Origin: Dichomitus squalens LYAD-421 SS1
Taxonomy: Eukaryota > Basidiomycota > Agaricomycetes > Polyporales > Polyporaceae
Reading direction: 5' to 3'
Assembly: GCF_000275845.1 (NCBI RefSeq)
Contig: NW_006766890.1
Location: 375,042-439,041 of the forward strand
Length of the DNA: 64,000 nucleotides
In this document: piece by piece, positions 32,706 to 45,862 of the stretch
How positions within the stretch are numbered: position 1 is the first letter of the stretch
Layout: every line of letters starts with the position of its first letter
Translations under genes and position numbers: made by a program
Notes under the pieces: model-generated
Seen by the model: only the letters and a program-made list of their open reading frames with translations
Database searches by the model: none
What the model was told of the DNA's origin: nothing

Positions 32706-34519
32706 ATGTCCAAGAGACTCAAGAGGGCCCCGCCGTACGAAGACGACCCCGGGTGCAAGTACATCGTGATCAGCGACCCGTGGCCGGGGAACAAGTCGGG
32801 CAAGGAGCGCGGGGAGATCTATTGGAACCTCCTCGCCGCTTGGGTGCGCTTTATGCTGAACAAGGAGCACGAGGCGATCTCTGTGTATTCTGTCAACACG
32901 GTATGTGTTGCGAGCGCGTTGTTGGCGACGTCGTCTGTGGATGAATGTCTGACCGGCCGATTATTGCACCTGGCGAGCAGCGCAACGATGTCATCGTGCA
33001 ACTCCCGGAGGAGGCGGACATCGTGCCCATACTCGGCGCGCACCCGTGGATCAAGGTGCTCTCCAGCGGACATCCCAGGGACAGGGAACGCGTCTCGTAC
33101 GTGTTCGCGTACGACTATCGCATGAAGGGCGAACCAGACAACCGTAGGTGGCCCTCTCGGCCTGCATGGTGCAGAGCATAGTCGACACCGTGGATGTGAA
33201 CGTGCGGCGCTGACCGACCTTTGCGACGCAGATAACTGGCTGGCGCACTACCCGACCGAAAGCGGAGACCCGCCTGCGCATATCAGATTCCCGGTCAAGT
33301 TCCCGTACCCCCATGTGAGCTGGGCTTCACCGAAAGGCAAGAGCTGTGGGGACCTCGCGCTGCCTATGCCGCCTATGCGGCAGCCCACGCCCGTACGAGA
33401 CATCGTGAGTCGCTAGAAGACTGCTGTTCGAACATGAGTGCAGTTATTTGGTGCTAACGGCGTTCGCTTCCAGGGTCGCTTCACCCCGTATGAACATCCG
33501 TCGCAATTGACATCGAGTAACATTACCGCCGTTGAGGCCATCAGCGATGGGAAAGCACAGATACAGCGAGACCACCACCAGCAGACGCCTAGGAAACCGG
33601 ATCCGTACGCGTCCAGCGAAGGTAAGGAGGCTCTCTTGTGTGGCTACTGCAACTCATGGTGATATATGATTTTGCAGAAGCAATCTCTCTTCGCGCTTAT
33701 CGGCAAGATACATTAGATGTCAAACCCGGCGTGAAGCGTGAGGACGGCGCACGAGTCAAGATGGAGGCGGTCAAGCCCGAGCCGGAACTATACGGACCAT
33801 CGAAGTCATTCAGGGCCGCCATCGAAGAATTGCAACGAGCCCGTGCGGCAGGAGAACCTATGACCGCGTCTAACGAGCCAGAGAGCATAGGCAGCGTCAA
33901 ACCTGAGGATGAACTGCATAGAGGCCCTTCGGATGCCTTGGTTGCAGCGTTCAATAGCGTGCGTGGTGGGCACCCGTCAGAGAGCCGAACACCTAGCATA
34001 GTCTGTGGGTTTGCTCCTGCTTCTTCTGTTACCACCGATACTGACACATTCGAACAGCATCAGCTGGAATAACTAAAGGCGAGAGGGAGGAAACACCGTA
34101 TCAACCTTCGGAAGCGTTCGTTGCGGCGATTCAAGGACTGCGTCGCCCGCCCAGCGCGACAGGTAGCCTGAGCTTTACTCATGGCGTGACGTTGTGCTCG
34201 GCTGATCACCTGATAATTTAGTTGACGAGCTTCAAGGGAGATTTTCGAAGAATATCTCAGTCAAACCGGAGCAACAAGCCGGAGGTTCCGCAAAGTACAC
34301 AACGGCGCCAGACGAGCCCGTGGTAAAGCCCGAACCTGGCGACTGGAGACATGGGACGTCCCGCCGAACGCTGGGAACGAACAACAATGATCAAGGTGAT
34401 ATTGAACTGTTACGTGTACCTTCCCCTCTGTCTGACTTGCACGATCAGCACGCTCTTCCCTCAAGCGAGTGAAGGAAGAATCTCATGACAGCCGTAGTGG
34501 AAAAAGATTCCGCACTTGA
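32706..34519 (+). CDS. Uncharacterised protein with repeated SUMO-consensus modules
   Basis: 451-residue protein not recognised beyond basidiomycete-like style. Exons: 32706-32900, 32981-33143, 33232-33404, 33474-33621, 33678-34004, 34058-34162, 34222-34395, 34449-34519 (1356 nt in frame). Residues 1-177 look globular (CKYIVISDPWPGNKSG, VVQLPEE-like and LGAHPWIKV segments). From 241 on, the chain is disordered and contains seven psi-K-x-E sites: K246, K254, K259, K301, K385, K406, K437. It also has three copies of a PSxxFxAAIxxLR-like helix (266-282, 309-322, 351-365). The pattern suggests a multiply SUMOylated nuclear protein, but function is unknown. The last intron (34396-34448) could be retained, giving a shorter alternative C-terminus. 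Confidence 0.72.
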
Positions 34520-34914
34520 AGGCCGAGTGTGTTATGTGCCAGGATCTCACACTGGACGGGTCTGCTGCTGCGTTCGTGCTCGCTGACAAGGCAGCTTTCC
34601 GAACCAAGCTCTTCGTAATGTATACCTATATGTATACCTATCCATTCATTCCGGATTGACATGTCCTCCCAGCTGCCCATGTACCTCTGGACCACTTGCT
34701 TCTCAGACATTAGCACCGGACTTGTGTATGCCTATCAGGAAACATCTAATGTATCGATGTCGTATTTGCTACAGTGATGATGGTATACTCTATTGAGCGT
34801 GAAGTCCTGTCTATGCGAATCGTCCCAATGCGGCTTTTGCGGATAGAGTATAGTACGACCTGATCCCCGCACACTGAAGTCAATCTCTATCCCGATGCAG
34901 ACCGGCGACGCTTT
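34520..34914. other. Convergent intergenic region
   Basis: 395 bases between two stops, AT-richer, with a short ATATGTATACCTATCC-like repeat near 34620. Probably 3' UTRs only. Confidence 0.45.
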
Positions 34915-36812
34915 CTAGGAGTAGATGCCGGATTTCTGTCTAGTGAATGCGATCAACATGCTCCCCGCCCCGGTCGCAAGTGCACACGATCCGACGAAAA
35001 TCTCTACAAAACCATATCCCTCACGACCAAACGCCCCGCCTATAGTCGAGCCCTTTCCAGCGTCGAGGAGAACGCCGGATAAGATGGGACCGACAACGGC
35101 AGAGATGCCCTTGAACATGGCCGTACTGGCGATTGCGATGCCCGTGTACTCGGGCTTGCCTCCGGCACATTCGAACGCAGCGTTAGGCCACGTCGATGAG
35201 AATCCTCCGCTCTGCAGGCAGACGATCAGAGCCATTGCCTACAGCATGAGAGGAAACGACACTCACCAATGCACCGAAGATGATAGCAAAGAAGTACAGC
35301 TGTACCGATGCTTTTGCGAAGCCCCATAGAAGGAACGCCACAGTGCTGCTCCCAATTGCGCTCGCGCACATAACCCAAGGGTATGGATATAGATCGCTGA
35401 GGTGACCGAGCAGAAGCTGACCAGCAACTGCGGAGGAATTGAATAGGGATAGCACGATGGTCGCAGTGAGAGGCGTAGTGAGTCCAGTTGTGTAACTCGC
35501 AATGTACAGCGAGACAGGGAAGTAGGAGAAGCCTTGCAAGAGAATGGTCAACGACTAAATGACATTTATTTCAGTCAGAAATTGTGCAAGAGGATAGTCG
35601 ATAGGGAAGAGAGCGTACCACACTCCAGAAAAGCGGGGTTTTGACGAAGCCCAGCTGCGGAGGGATGAAACGGGGGCGTCGTGACCCGTGCGGGTACTTC
35701 GGTACTGGGAGACGAGGACGCAAGCCTAAGAGTGCGATCCCACAAAAGATTGTCGTTACGATAGCCCACATGCGGAGCGTCCATCGTAAACCAACCTTAT
35801 CAAGGAGAGCAGTGAGAATGTAAGGAAAGACGAAGCCTACAAGAGCATCCATAGCCGTGGTTAGTCGTGCGAGCGGTGAATACGTGGGAAAAAACCACGT
35901 ACCACCAACACCTCCACCTGCAAAGATAATTCCTCCTGCGAGACCTCTCCGTGCGGAGAACCACTCAGGGAGAAGCTTGATGACAGGAACATAGAGCAAT
36001 CCGCCACTGATGCCGAATAGGACACCCTGGAGCATGATTAATTGCCATACCTACAGAGATAGTTTTCTGAGTAAGTGTCTTCGTGATCGAACGGTTGTAG
36101 TGCGCCTACCTGGTTGGCAAAGCTTGAACAGAGGATAGACAAGAAATACAACGCAAGGCCGAACCACATGGCATACCCCATATAGTCTGGATATCGACCG
36201 AAGGCGCAAGAAATGAGCAGGGCCTGTAGTATAGGCCTAAATAAGTGAACGAACCCATACAGTTGTCGTCGAAACAATAACTCACCTCAGTATACTGTAG
36301 GGCAATTGCGATCGTCCCTATGGCCGCTATCGAAATGCTAGAGGCGGAGTTGAATGGCGGATGCGTCGTGTAGTAGTCTGTGTGCGGAAAACAAAAATGA
36401 GGGTCAGACAGACAGTGAGATACGGCAACAACACCGGTGCATACTTTGAAAAATACCATAACTGCAGTTCAGGTTTGGGTCAGAACTTTTCGACTTGTGG
36501 TTTGTGTTCGAGATAAGCTCACCTGAAGCAGAACCCCCATATCATCATCTCTAGCGTGAAGGAAGACAAGCAAAAGAGCCACGCCCGTACACCCCGGTCA
36601 ACGGGCGCGAGCTCCTGCACGTTCAGCCCATCGTCGAGGGCCGCCCGCAACGCAGCCTGCGAGCTCGCTGCAGAGAACGTTGCGCTTGCAGGTGTTTGCT
36701 GTCCACTTGCAAGTCCCGGCTGCTGTATGCTCATACCCTGGAGCTCATGATATTCCTGATGTTCCCCTAGTTGAGGTTGGATGATCGCACCAGTGCTCAC
36801 GGCGGTATCCAT
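34915..36812 (-). CDS. MFS transporter, monocarboxylate-porter type
   Basis: 496-residue plasma-membrane transporter. Exons: 34915-35238, 35267-35554, 35619-35836, 35903-36050, 36110-36223, 36286-36377, 36445-36461, 36523-36812 (1491 nt in frame). A roughly 75-residue cytosolic N-terminus precedes WLFCLSSFTLEMMIWGFCFS, the first membrane helix. Further helices include LYFLSILCSSFAN, the GLLYVPVIKLLPEWFSARRG block, LAGGIIFAGGGVGG, and a second half beginning SLTILLQGFSYFPVSLYIAS. The PEWFSxRRGLAxGI signature is the loop typical of MCT-family members. Substrate could be monocarboxylates or another organic anion; it is not predictable. One 17-nt exon (36445-36461) is included on phase and signature grounds. 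Confidence 0.87.
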
Positions 36813-37613
36813 GTTTTACGACGTCCCAGTTGGTGGAGGAATGAGTGGGAGTCGGTTTGGGGAGCCTGTCTAGGTTGGAAAGGAGACGGGGAATCCTGAG
36901 GCTTGCGGGGCTTTCATCATCTTAACGCACGGCTCTTATAGGCTTGCGTGCGGGTAGAATAGAAATCGTCAAACCAATCGTCAAACTTCAAGATCCGTGG
37001 CCAGGCTATCGGTCGATGACTCAAAAGTCTCGACGCAAAGTTTTGCCTGGATGTTGTCACCGCGCTCAGCGACCGGGCGCCTCTCCTCAGTGCTAAGCGC
37101 CTACTCCCCTTGGGAGCGGTAATTATGACCTTGTATGCTCCCTCCACAGCTGGTTCTACCGCCCACACAACTTACGAGAGCAGAAGAGTTTACTCACGAT
37201 GCCGCCCAAGACACTTGAATGCCTCCGCATCGAGATGGAAACACAAATCTGACGAAGGATCGGGCCCTCCAGCATCGAGCACAAAGCTGTGCTACTCGGA
37301 TCTTGGGCTCGTCGCTGCATATGGACCATGATCAGTCGGTGCTCGACATCCGCGGTATATCCGCCCCATACGTACTTACGGGCGGCGTGAGTGGCGACTC
37401 GCAATTGCGGACAGGACGTCAAGATTTGCGTGCATCAGGGGATGCAAAACGTGATATGTATGTAGTCGCGAAGCGTGCGCAGTCCCTAAGCACTCCTAAT
37501 TGATGATCACCTACGTATGCTCTCCTCGTGGGCTCTGAGGTATTCGGGACCAGTCCCGCCCGCGCCTGTGACGAGTGCTTTTGCGAAACGCCGTCCGCGT
37601 GCGCCCCGCTGGC
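36813..37613. other. Intergenic, promoter of MFS gene
   Basis: About 800 bases upstream of the transporter and downstream of LYS12. Open frames of 70-95 codons exist on both strands without family resemblance. No gene called. Confidence 0.45.
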
Positions 37614-39202
<1,589 letters not shown>

Positions 39203-39912
39203 CTTCGCGCAGCTCAGCAGGTATCCGAGAGTATGGTAGGAGACGAAGTAGGAGTGCCTCGAGAGAATGAAGAGCGTTGTGTGAGGATTACAGCGAAGGC
39301 CAGAGAAATGACGGAAGAACCGCGTTTCCTTCGCGCGATCACATGTCTTCCGCGACGCGCCCCTCCGTGTCCGAGGCGCGTCCCACCGGCGACGAAATCG
39401 CACATTCAATCTGATGGCATGACCACTGGAGTTTGAGACATGGATGCATTGGTATACTACAAATCAGGCGCTGTATAGAAATTATCCATGCTGAACACTA
39501 AGTCAGTCTGAGCTGCTTCACATCTCCTCGAGACCATGCCTAGGGAGAGGCTGAAAACGAGGCTTGCCACCTGATTCTGCCGCGATGTCTCTCTCTCCGC
39601 CGACATCTTCATTTCAACAGATCAGGTGATCCAATGTGAGGCAAGTGATCGTTGCCCCAAGACAAAAGCACTAGCGACACGGAAGTCTATCAAATAGAGG
39701 AGTACTACTCAGTATGTGGCAGATCGCCTTTCGCGGCATGACGGATACTGTTCAGAACGCGGCGCTAAGCATATTGACCTGACGCTACAGGCAGTCTGGA
39801 GCGCAAGTAATGAGATAGTGTGGATGACCCATGATTCTGGATTGGTGTTTGTCAATGCAAGAACACTCATGCTAGAGATGCAGAAGCCACTCACTAAATA
39901 AGTAGGGAACCT
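39203..39912. other. Intergenic region
   Basis: 710 bases between LYS12 start and the MYND gene stop (both minus). Serves as LYS12 promoter and MYND 3' region. No TGACTC-type general-control box was found by eye near the LYS12 start. No gene recognised. Confidence 0.4.
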
Positions 39913-42144
39913 TTACGACGAACCCATAAGCCCATAGATACCGTGCAACAGGTAGTACAAAACGATAGCAATGACGACGAAGATCAAGCTCTGGGCGATG
40001 AACCTCCTCCTGAAGTAGCCATCTCGAGCGGCGTGATTCCTCAGGAGGATTTCCCGCGCGGTAGGCGGTCGTCGCTTCGGGTCGGAACATGCACCCTTGT
40101 GTTCCTGGAAATCTCTGCAAACCATAGTAGAAGAGTGGTTGAGTCGCCCATCTAATACAGGCAGTACATATCGCGCTCACCGCTTGAAACACTGTTTCGA
40201 GCAATATTGCACGTTACAGTTAACGCACTTCACTTCGTTCCCGCTAGCGACTTGCTTCTCGCACCCACTCCGCGAGCACGGCGACAATTCCGTAGCTTGA
40301 AAGAGCTCTGTTACTGAGTCGAGTGTCTCCCAAGCAGCTTGCCCCCACATAGGATTGTCGACGTCGGGCAAGGTCCCGCTTTGCATGCTGGCTGTGAACG
40401 CTGCATAGTCTGCCTGGTACTTCGTCTGGTCTTTCCCATCGTGCCCAAACTCCTCCGCCAACCGCTCAGAGAGCCTCTGCCGTGGGAGGTGCGTGCGAAG
40501 GAGCGCTTGGGTCTTCGCGCTGAGCTTGGGAGAGCATTGCAAGATGGCCGACATGATGACGACGAACACGCCTGCATGGCCACAATCGTGTCAGGCAACC
40601 GCAGCTGTAGAATGAGGCAAGGCTTGAAAAGCTTACTTGTCGCACCCCTGATCTTCACGAAGAAGTCGACAGTGTCCTCGAAAGCTTCGAACAAGCCACC
40701 CTCGAGCCAACCGGCGATCATCGCGTCAGCAAACTCGTTTCCCTCCTTGTTCACAGCGAAGGTGCAGCGAGAGAACGTCTCCAGGGCGTCCAAGTAAGTC
40801 CCTTCCGCGTCCTGTGTTCCTGCTTCGGCCGCCCGACGCAGCACTAGCGCTGTGGCCGCCCACAGGTCCGGAGACTTGAACATGGCGCGTGGCAATGCTG
40901 GGTATTCTGTCGTCGCGTGGACGAAAAGCGACCGCAAAAACGCAAGCTCCAGCTCGTACTCCTGCAAACCCGCGTTGGGATACGTCAGGTGCGTTACGGT
41001 CGCGGCGACGATTGCTTCTGCTGCTTGCTGGGGAGTGCGCTTCCGTTGCGCCGGCCCGGGAGTTTTGCTCGCCCCAAGGAGGATGCGCGGGAGGAGTACT
41101 TTCATCGGCGGGAGAGGGTTCACGTCGGTATATGACTTCCAGTATTGGGGTATGTGGCGGTGGTCGAGAAGGGCCAGGAGGAAGCCCGCATTGATGAGGG
41201 CATCCTCGCGGGCGATCGAGTGCATCCAGTTACGGAAGCAGACTGCGAAGGTGAGGTCTGAAGGTTTCGAGAGTTCCCTAAACGTTCAGGCGTCAGCCTC
41301 ACCGTTACATGAGTTGGACATGATTGATATACTACCCGAGGAACGATGGGTCGAGCACCGTGAGTCGCATAGCCGTCTGCGCAACCAAGATGCGTTCGAC
41401 GACACCTTTCACATCAGGATCAAGGCTGTTGAATGGTTGCGACCATATCTGCGAAATTGAATTAGCCATGGCTTGGACGAGAGGCAATGATAACACCTAC
41501 GCGTTGCATCATCTGGCCCCAATTCTTCCTGAGGTCCTCGATCATCTTCGTCTCTGTAGCCGTAGCAGTGTTACCACAGCTGACGGTTGCAGTGCAGATG
41601 ATCTGCAGGGACAACGCCCAAGGAGAAGGAAGCTGGGCAAAACACGAGAGGTGGGATCGTCAGCGACGAGTCAACAATCTTCAGTGCCTTAACGAGCGCA
41701 CCTTTTTGCCCTCGGCGTCCACCTGTGCTTGGTTCACCCTCGTCTCATCCTCTACGATGGCTGCTGCCTGGGCGTTCAATACACAAAAGCACCTGAGATA
41801 GAACGACGCGCAACAAAGATGCGAGCGGAGAGATACCAACGTGAATTTGCTGCGTGCGAAAGAACAGAAGAGGGCAAGACACATACTCACAGCGCGTCGA
41901 ACAACCCCGCATTCACCAGCCGTTTCCACACCTCGCTCTTGGGATCCGCGGCAAGGGGCGAAAGCTGCTGCAAAACATACTGCGTGTCCCACAATGTGTC
42001 CCCATCGATGCTCTCACTATTCAGCCCAATGACTGCGAGAGCGCGGACAGCGCGACGAGGATCGGAGGTGACGAGGTTCTTCCATCGTGCCGTGCGTTCT
42101 TCATGCATTCTGGCTAGGTCTCGAGGGTTTACTCTGCGAGGCAT
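39913..42144 (-). CDS. MYND zinc-finger protein with C-terminal membrane anchor
   Basis: 597-residue protein. Exons: 39913-40114, 40181-40571, 40637-41277, 41336-41448, 41501-41602, 41702-41792, 41891-42144 (1794 nt in frame). An alpha-helical, armadillo-like body of about 490 residues is followed by a MYND finger at about 498-540 (CSRSGCEKQ, VKCVNCNVQYCSKQC, then the H and final C in DFQEHKGAC). A hydrophobic helix, SLIFVVIAIVLYYLLHGIYG, ends the protein, as in tail-anchored proteins. MYND fingers bind proline-rich peptides. A membrane-anchored MYND protein without a SET domain has no clear functional precedent I can name. Start chosen at the ATG encoding MPRRV. Head-to-head with CDT2, 276 bp apart. 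Confidence 0.85.
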
Positions 42145-42420
42145 GACTTTCGACAAGGTCACTCGGCCTAGGGACTAGTAATGCGGAGACAGACGAAGTA
42201 CACCTAGGTGGACTCAGGACAAGCGTTGTCCAGCCGAGCGTCGTCCCGCGCGCAGTAGTCACACGGCTGATGCACAAGCGAGCGGAGAACGATCACGTGC
42301 ATCGACGCGTTTCATTTTTGTTGATAGCGCGTCTAGTTGATTGGCGCGTCTCTGCTTGAGCTCACACGTTGTCTGCTGTTCCCCTCTGCTCGACTCTGAC
42401 ATACTCCCTCAGTTTTGGCC

Positions 42421-44363
42421 ATGACGGGGTCTGGAGTAGAGTCCAACTTTTATGACCTCACCAATGTATACCGCAGGGAGCAGGCTCCGACGGGCCTGCC
42501 TACACCTCCTTCCGAGCGCAAACGCGTCCGCCAACTCGAGTTCGACGTCCGCGAGAAGAAACGCCTCAAATTCAACGTACCCGCGAAAGAGGACCGTGAC
42601 GCAGACGTCGACTTGGATAGCAGTAGCGATAGCGAGGATGAGGGCGCGGAGACGCGGAGGAGACGGACGTCGCGGTATTCGGTATATGGCCTGCAGAACC
42701 AGATGAGGTGGGCGGGCCCTTCAAGGACGCCACGCCCATACCCAAGTGAGTCTTGAAAATTCCTGCTTCTATCAACTATATGTGACATGAAAAGTGTAGT
42801 GTCCACTACGTCCATCCTACGGTCCTTCGTCTCCTCTCACAAGGCGGATTTCTTCAAATGCCATTCTATCGACGAGTCGACGTTCGTTACCATTCCGTAC
42901 GCATGTGCCTACTCGCACTGTAAGCTGTCTTTCCACCATCTTTATCCTACACCGAGCAGCTCAACCTCCCGTCAGCTGCCAAGCGCGGTGGTACTCCCCA
43001 TCTCGCAGTGGCGACGGAGCAAGGCACAGTGCACGTCATGGACACGTCCAAGCGGCGAGACTGGGATCCTGGTACGTCGTCGCATCTCCGCGCGGTGGAC
43101 AGCGCCCTCACGACGCCCTCCTTGCGTCAGAACCACCACGAGTGACATTCCAACCCCACGCCAACGGCATCTTCGATGTAAAGTGGTCACCATCTGATAA
43201 CCTCCTTGCCACTGCGTCCGGAGACAAGAGCGTCCGCGTCAGTTCCCTCTCGTCTTCAGGCCGCAGTGACGACCGGACGTTGCACATCCTCCGCGGCCAC
43301 GAGAGCACCGTCAAATGCCTTGCATGGGACCCCACGTCGGATGGCAATATTTTATGTGCTGGGGGTCGAGATGGCAGCATTTGCTTGTGGGATCTCCGGG
43401 TTGGAGAGGGTAGCAGGGAAGATCTCGACGAAGTCTGGACAGCCAGCGAGCGCGCCCCAGTCTTGACCATCCCAAGAGCGCACGAGGACACAAGCAATCC
43501 AAAGCCGAAGGGGAGAAGTAGGAAGATCACGGCGGCCGTGCCGCACAAGGGCATCACGTCTCTCGTCTTCAGCGACGCTCATCCATACGGGATTGTCAGC
43601 AGTAGCGCTTTTGACGGGTGCGTCCTCTATGTTCGATGTCCCCTTTCCCAGAACTGATTCCAAACCTCACAGCATTCTGCACCTCTGGGACGGACGCCAA
43701 CCCACCAAGACCAGAAAGTCCCGTTCGACCAAGACCAAAGCCCGCCCCACGCCCCTCTACACGTCCTCCTGCGACCCGACGACGTACGGCGGGGCGCGCC
43801 GCGCCCGCGGCATTACCACCCTCGCCTCCGGAGCCGGGCCCACCGCCCCCTACCTCTACGCGCTCAGTATCGACTCGCGCATCCACACCTACTCCGCCGT
43901 CGACCTCGAGCCGCTCTCCGGCCACACCTCCAGCTCAAGTGAGCCGGAGCGCGCCCTGGGGCTGGACGCGCACGGACACCAGCACGACCCGTACGCGCAC
44001 ACGCACGCGGGTATGCAGACGAACTCGTTCTACGTTAAGCTCGCCGCGTCCCCGTGCGGGCGGTGGCTCGCGAGCGGGAACGCGGCGGACGGGCGTGCAT
44101 ACCTGTTCGACGTCGCGAGCAGGTCGTCGGCAGCAAGGGCGCGGGGAGTCGGCGCCGGCTGGGACGAGTGGGACGGGGCCGTCGAGCTGAGAGGTCAGAC
44201 GATCGGCGAGGTCGGGGCGATGGACTGGGCGGAGGGCATGCTGGCGATGTGCGGGGACGACGGGACGGTGAGAGTGTGGAGGCCGGATGCTGAGGTGTCG
44301 CGGCGATGCGCTGAGGCTCCTGAGGAGATGAAGTGGGAGTGGTCTTGGGCTGCGGACGCTTGA
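42421..44363 (+). CDS. CDT2: WD40 substrate receptor Cdt2/DTL of CRL4
   Basis: 572-residue WD-repeat protein. Exons: 42421-42745, 42800-42919, 42976-43071, 43131-43617, 43673-44363 (1719 nt in frame). A basic, disordered N-terminus (about 100 residues) precedes a beta-propeller with repeats FDVKWSPSDNLLATASGDKS, VKCLAWDPTSDGNILCAGGR, SICLWDLRVG, ITSLVFSDAHPYG, and a last repeat MLAMCGDDGTVRVWRP. WDLR and WDGR dipeptide positions match the DDB1-binding WDxR motif. Cdt2 targets PCNA-bound Cdt1, Spd1 or Set8 for ubiquitination in S phase. Assignment rests on overall order and the KWSPSDNLLATAS repeat and is probable rather than proven. Confidence 0.8.
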
Positions 44364-44693
44364 AGTAAACTTGGGACGGTTTGGAATCTGTATATACCAA
44401 GCATTCTGTATCATAGTCAACAAGTAAGCAATATCCGTGTGGTAAGACTGCCTGGGGTGTTTGGTCCGATTTTGTCCACGTTACTCCCGGAAAGGCCTGT
44501 CGCACTAGCATGAAGAATGGGACTGCGCACACGGTTCCCTGAATCTATGAAAAGATGTCGAAGACGTGGCAATGTTTATGTTGTACAACGGGTATAGTAA
44601 GTACGGTAAATCGTGTCCAAGCACTGTCAGGCTACCCAGTAAAGCCAATATGACAAACACAGAGAATAAATAAGTCCCGGAGACAGATGACGT
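44364..44693. other. Convergent intergenic region
   Basis: 330 bases between CDT2 and ARL1 stops. AT-richer, consistent with 3' UTRs. Nothing else seen. Confidence 0.45.
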
Positions 44694-45616
44694 CTATTTC
44701 TTCTGTATTGCGTTCACAAGCCTACGATTTTAAGGTTAGCCATAAAATCTCTCCAACTCTCGCGGAGAGAGCCGCGAGACAAAGATGAGACGAACCAGTC
44801 TAGCCCCTCCTCAAGACCTTCGCCCTTGGTCGCGCAACTTCCCCGTACACTCCATTGCCTCTCCTTCTCACCACCGGCGAGCCCGAGCTTTTCGCTGATG
44901 GTCTCTGGAGGTAGAGCTCCTGCAACATCTTGCTTGTTGCAGAAGACGAGCAGCGGGACGCCAGCAAGCTCTTCCTCGGAAAGCATGGTGAGCAATTCTG
45001 ACCGAGACGTATCTAGCCGGTCGACGTCGGATGCGTCAATGACGTAGATTATCGCAGAGGTGTTAGGGAAGTAGCAACGCCAGTATGGTCTGGGAGCGGC
45101 GTATCGTCAGACCGGCTTACGAACGAGTCGTGGGGCTTACACACCGGATGCTGGACTGGCCGCCGAGATCCCACACTTGGAACTTGATGTTCTTATACTG
45201 TAGAGTAAACGTCAGCTCACGGCTTGGCCAAACTGAACAGTATGAGGCTACCTGCACAGTCTCTACATTGAAGCCGATGGCTGAGGAAGAACGCGTGAGC
45301 ATCGCTAAGGTACTACAAGGAAGACAGACTCACTCGGGATTGTTGGTACGACTTCACCAATCTCATGGTGCACAGAATGCTTAGCTCATTGCAGACGAGC
45401 TTGAGAGAATGTCCCTCACCTGTAGACGGTAGAGAATCGTCGTCTGATACGCGCGCAGCGGATGGTCAGACCAGCAGCGAAGCTCCGAGCAAGGAGTAAG
45501 CAACGCACCTTCCCCGCGGCGTCCAAACCAAGCATCAATATCCGGACATCCTGGTCTTTGCTCCAGCGCACCAGCGACGAGAGAGACGTAAAAAGTGATG
45601 AGAACGAAAGACCCAT
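44694..45616 (-). CDS. ARL1: Arf-like small GTPase Arl1
   Basis: 187-residue N-myristoylated GTPase of the trans-Golgi. Exons: 44694-44721, 44796-45089, 45145-45197, 45252-45280, 45334-45361, 45420-45443, 45509-45616 (564 nt in frame). The N-terminus MGLSFSSLF carries the myristoylation glycine. G1 is LGLDAAGKTTIL (split by an intron after GK), switch I contains PTIPTIGFNVETV, G3 is WDLGGQ, followed by YWRCYFPNTSAIIYVID, and G4 is NKQD. The C-terminus LDWLVNAIQKK matches Arl1. Three exons are only 24-29 nt. Arl1 recruits GRIP-domain golgins. Head-to-head with the WKF gene. Confidence 0.94.
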
Positions 45617-45862
45617 GATGCAAATGCCGACCTAGAGACAGGGCAGGAGCGACCGAGAGAAAGGAACAGGAGGAAGCGACTCGTTTCCCTGGCTGACGGG
45701 AGCACCGTAGGGCGCTCGCACTTGTGCCGCGTAGCCATCACGCCGTTCCTGCCCCGCGCACGTGGCGATTTCTCTTCCGAGGCGCGAGGGAGCTCGGAGC
45801 CGCGTCGGTGGCTGAGTCTCCTGCAGCTTTCCTTGCCCTGCCAATTGTCCTCCCCCCCCACC

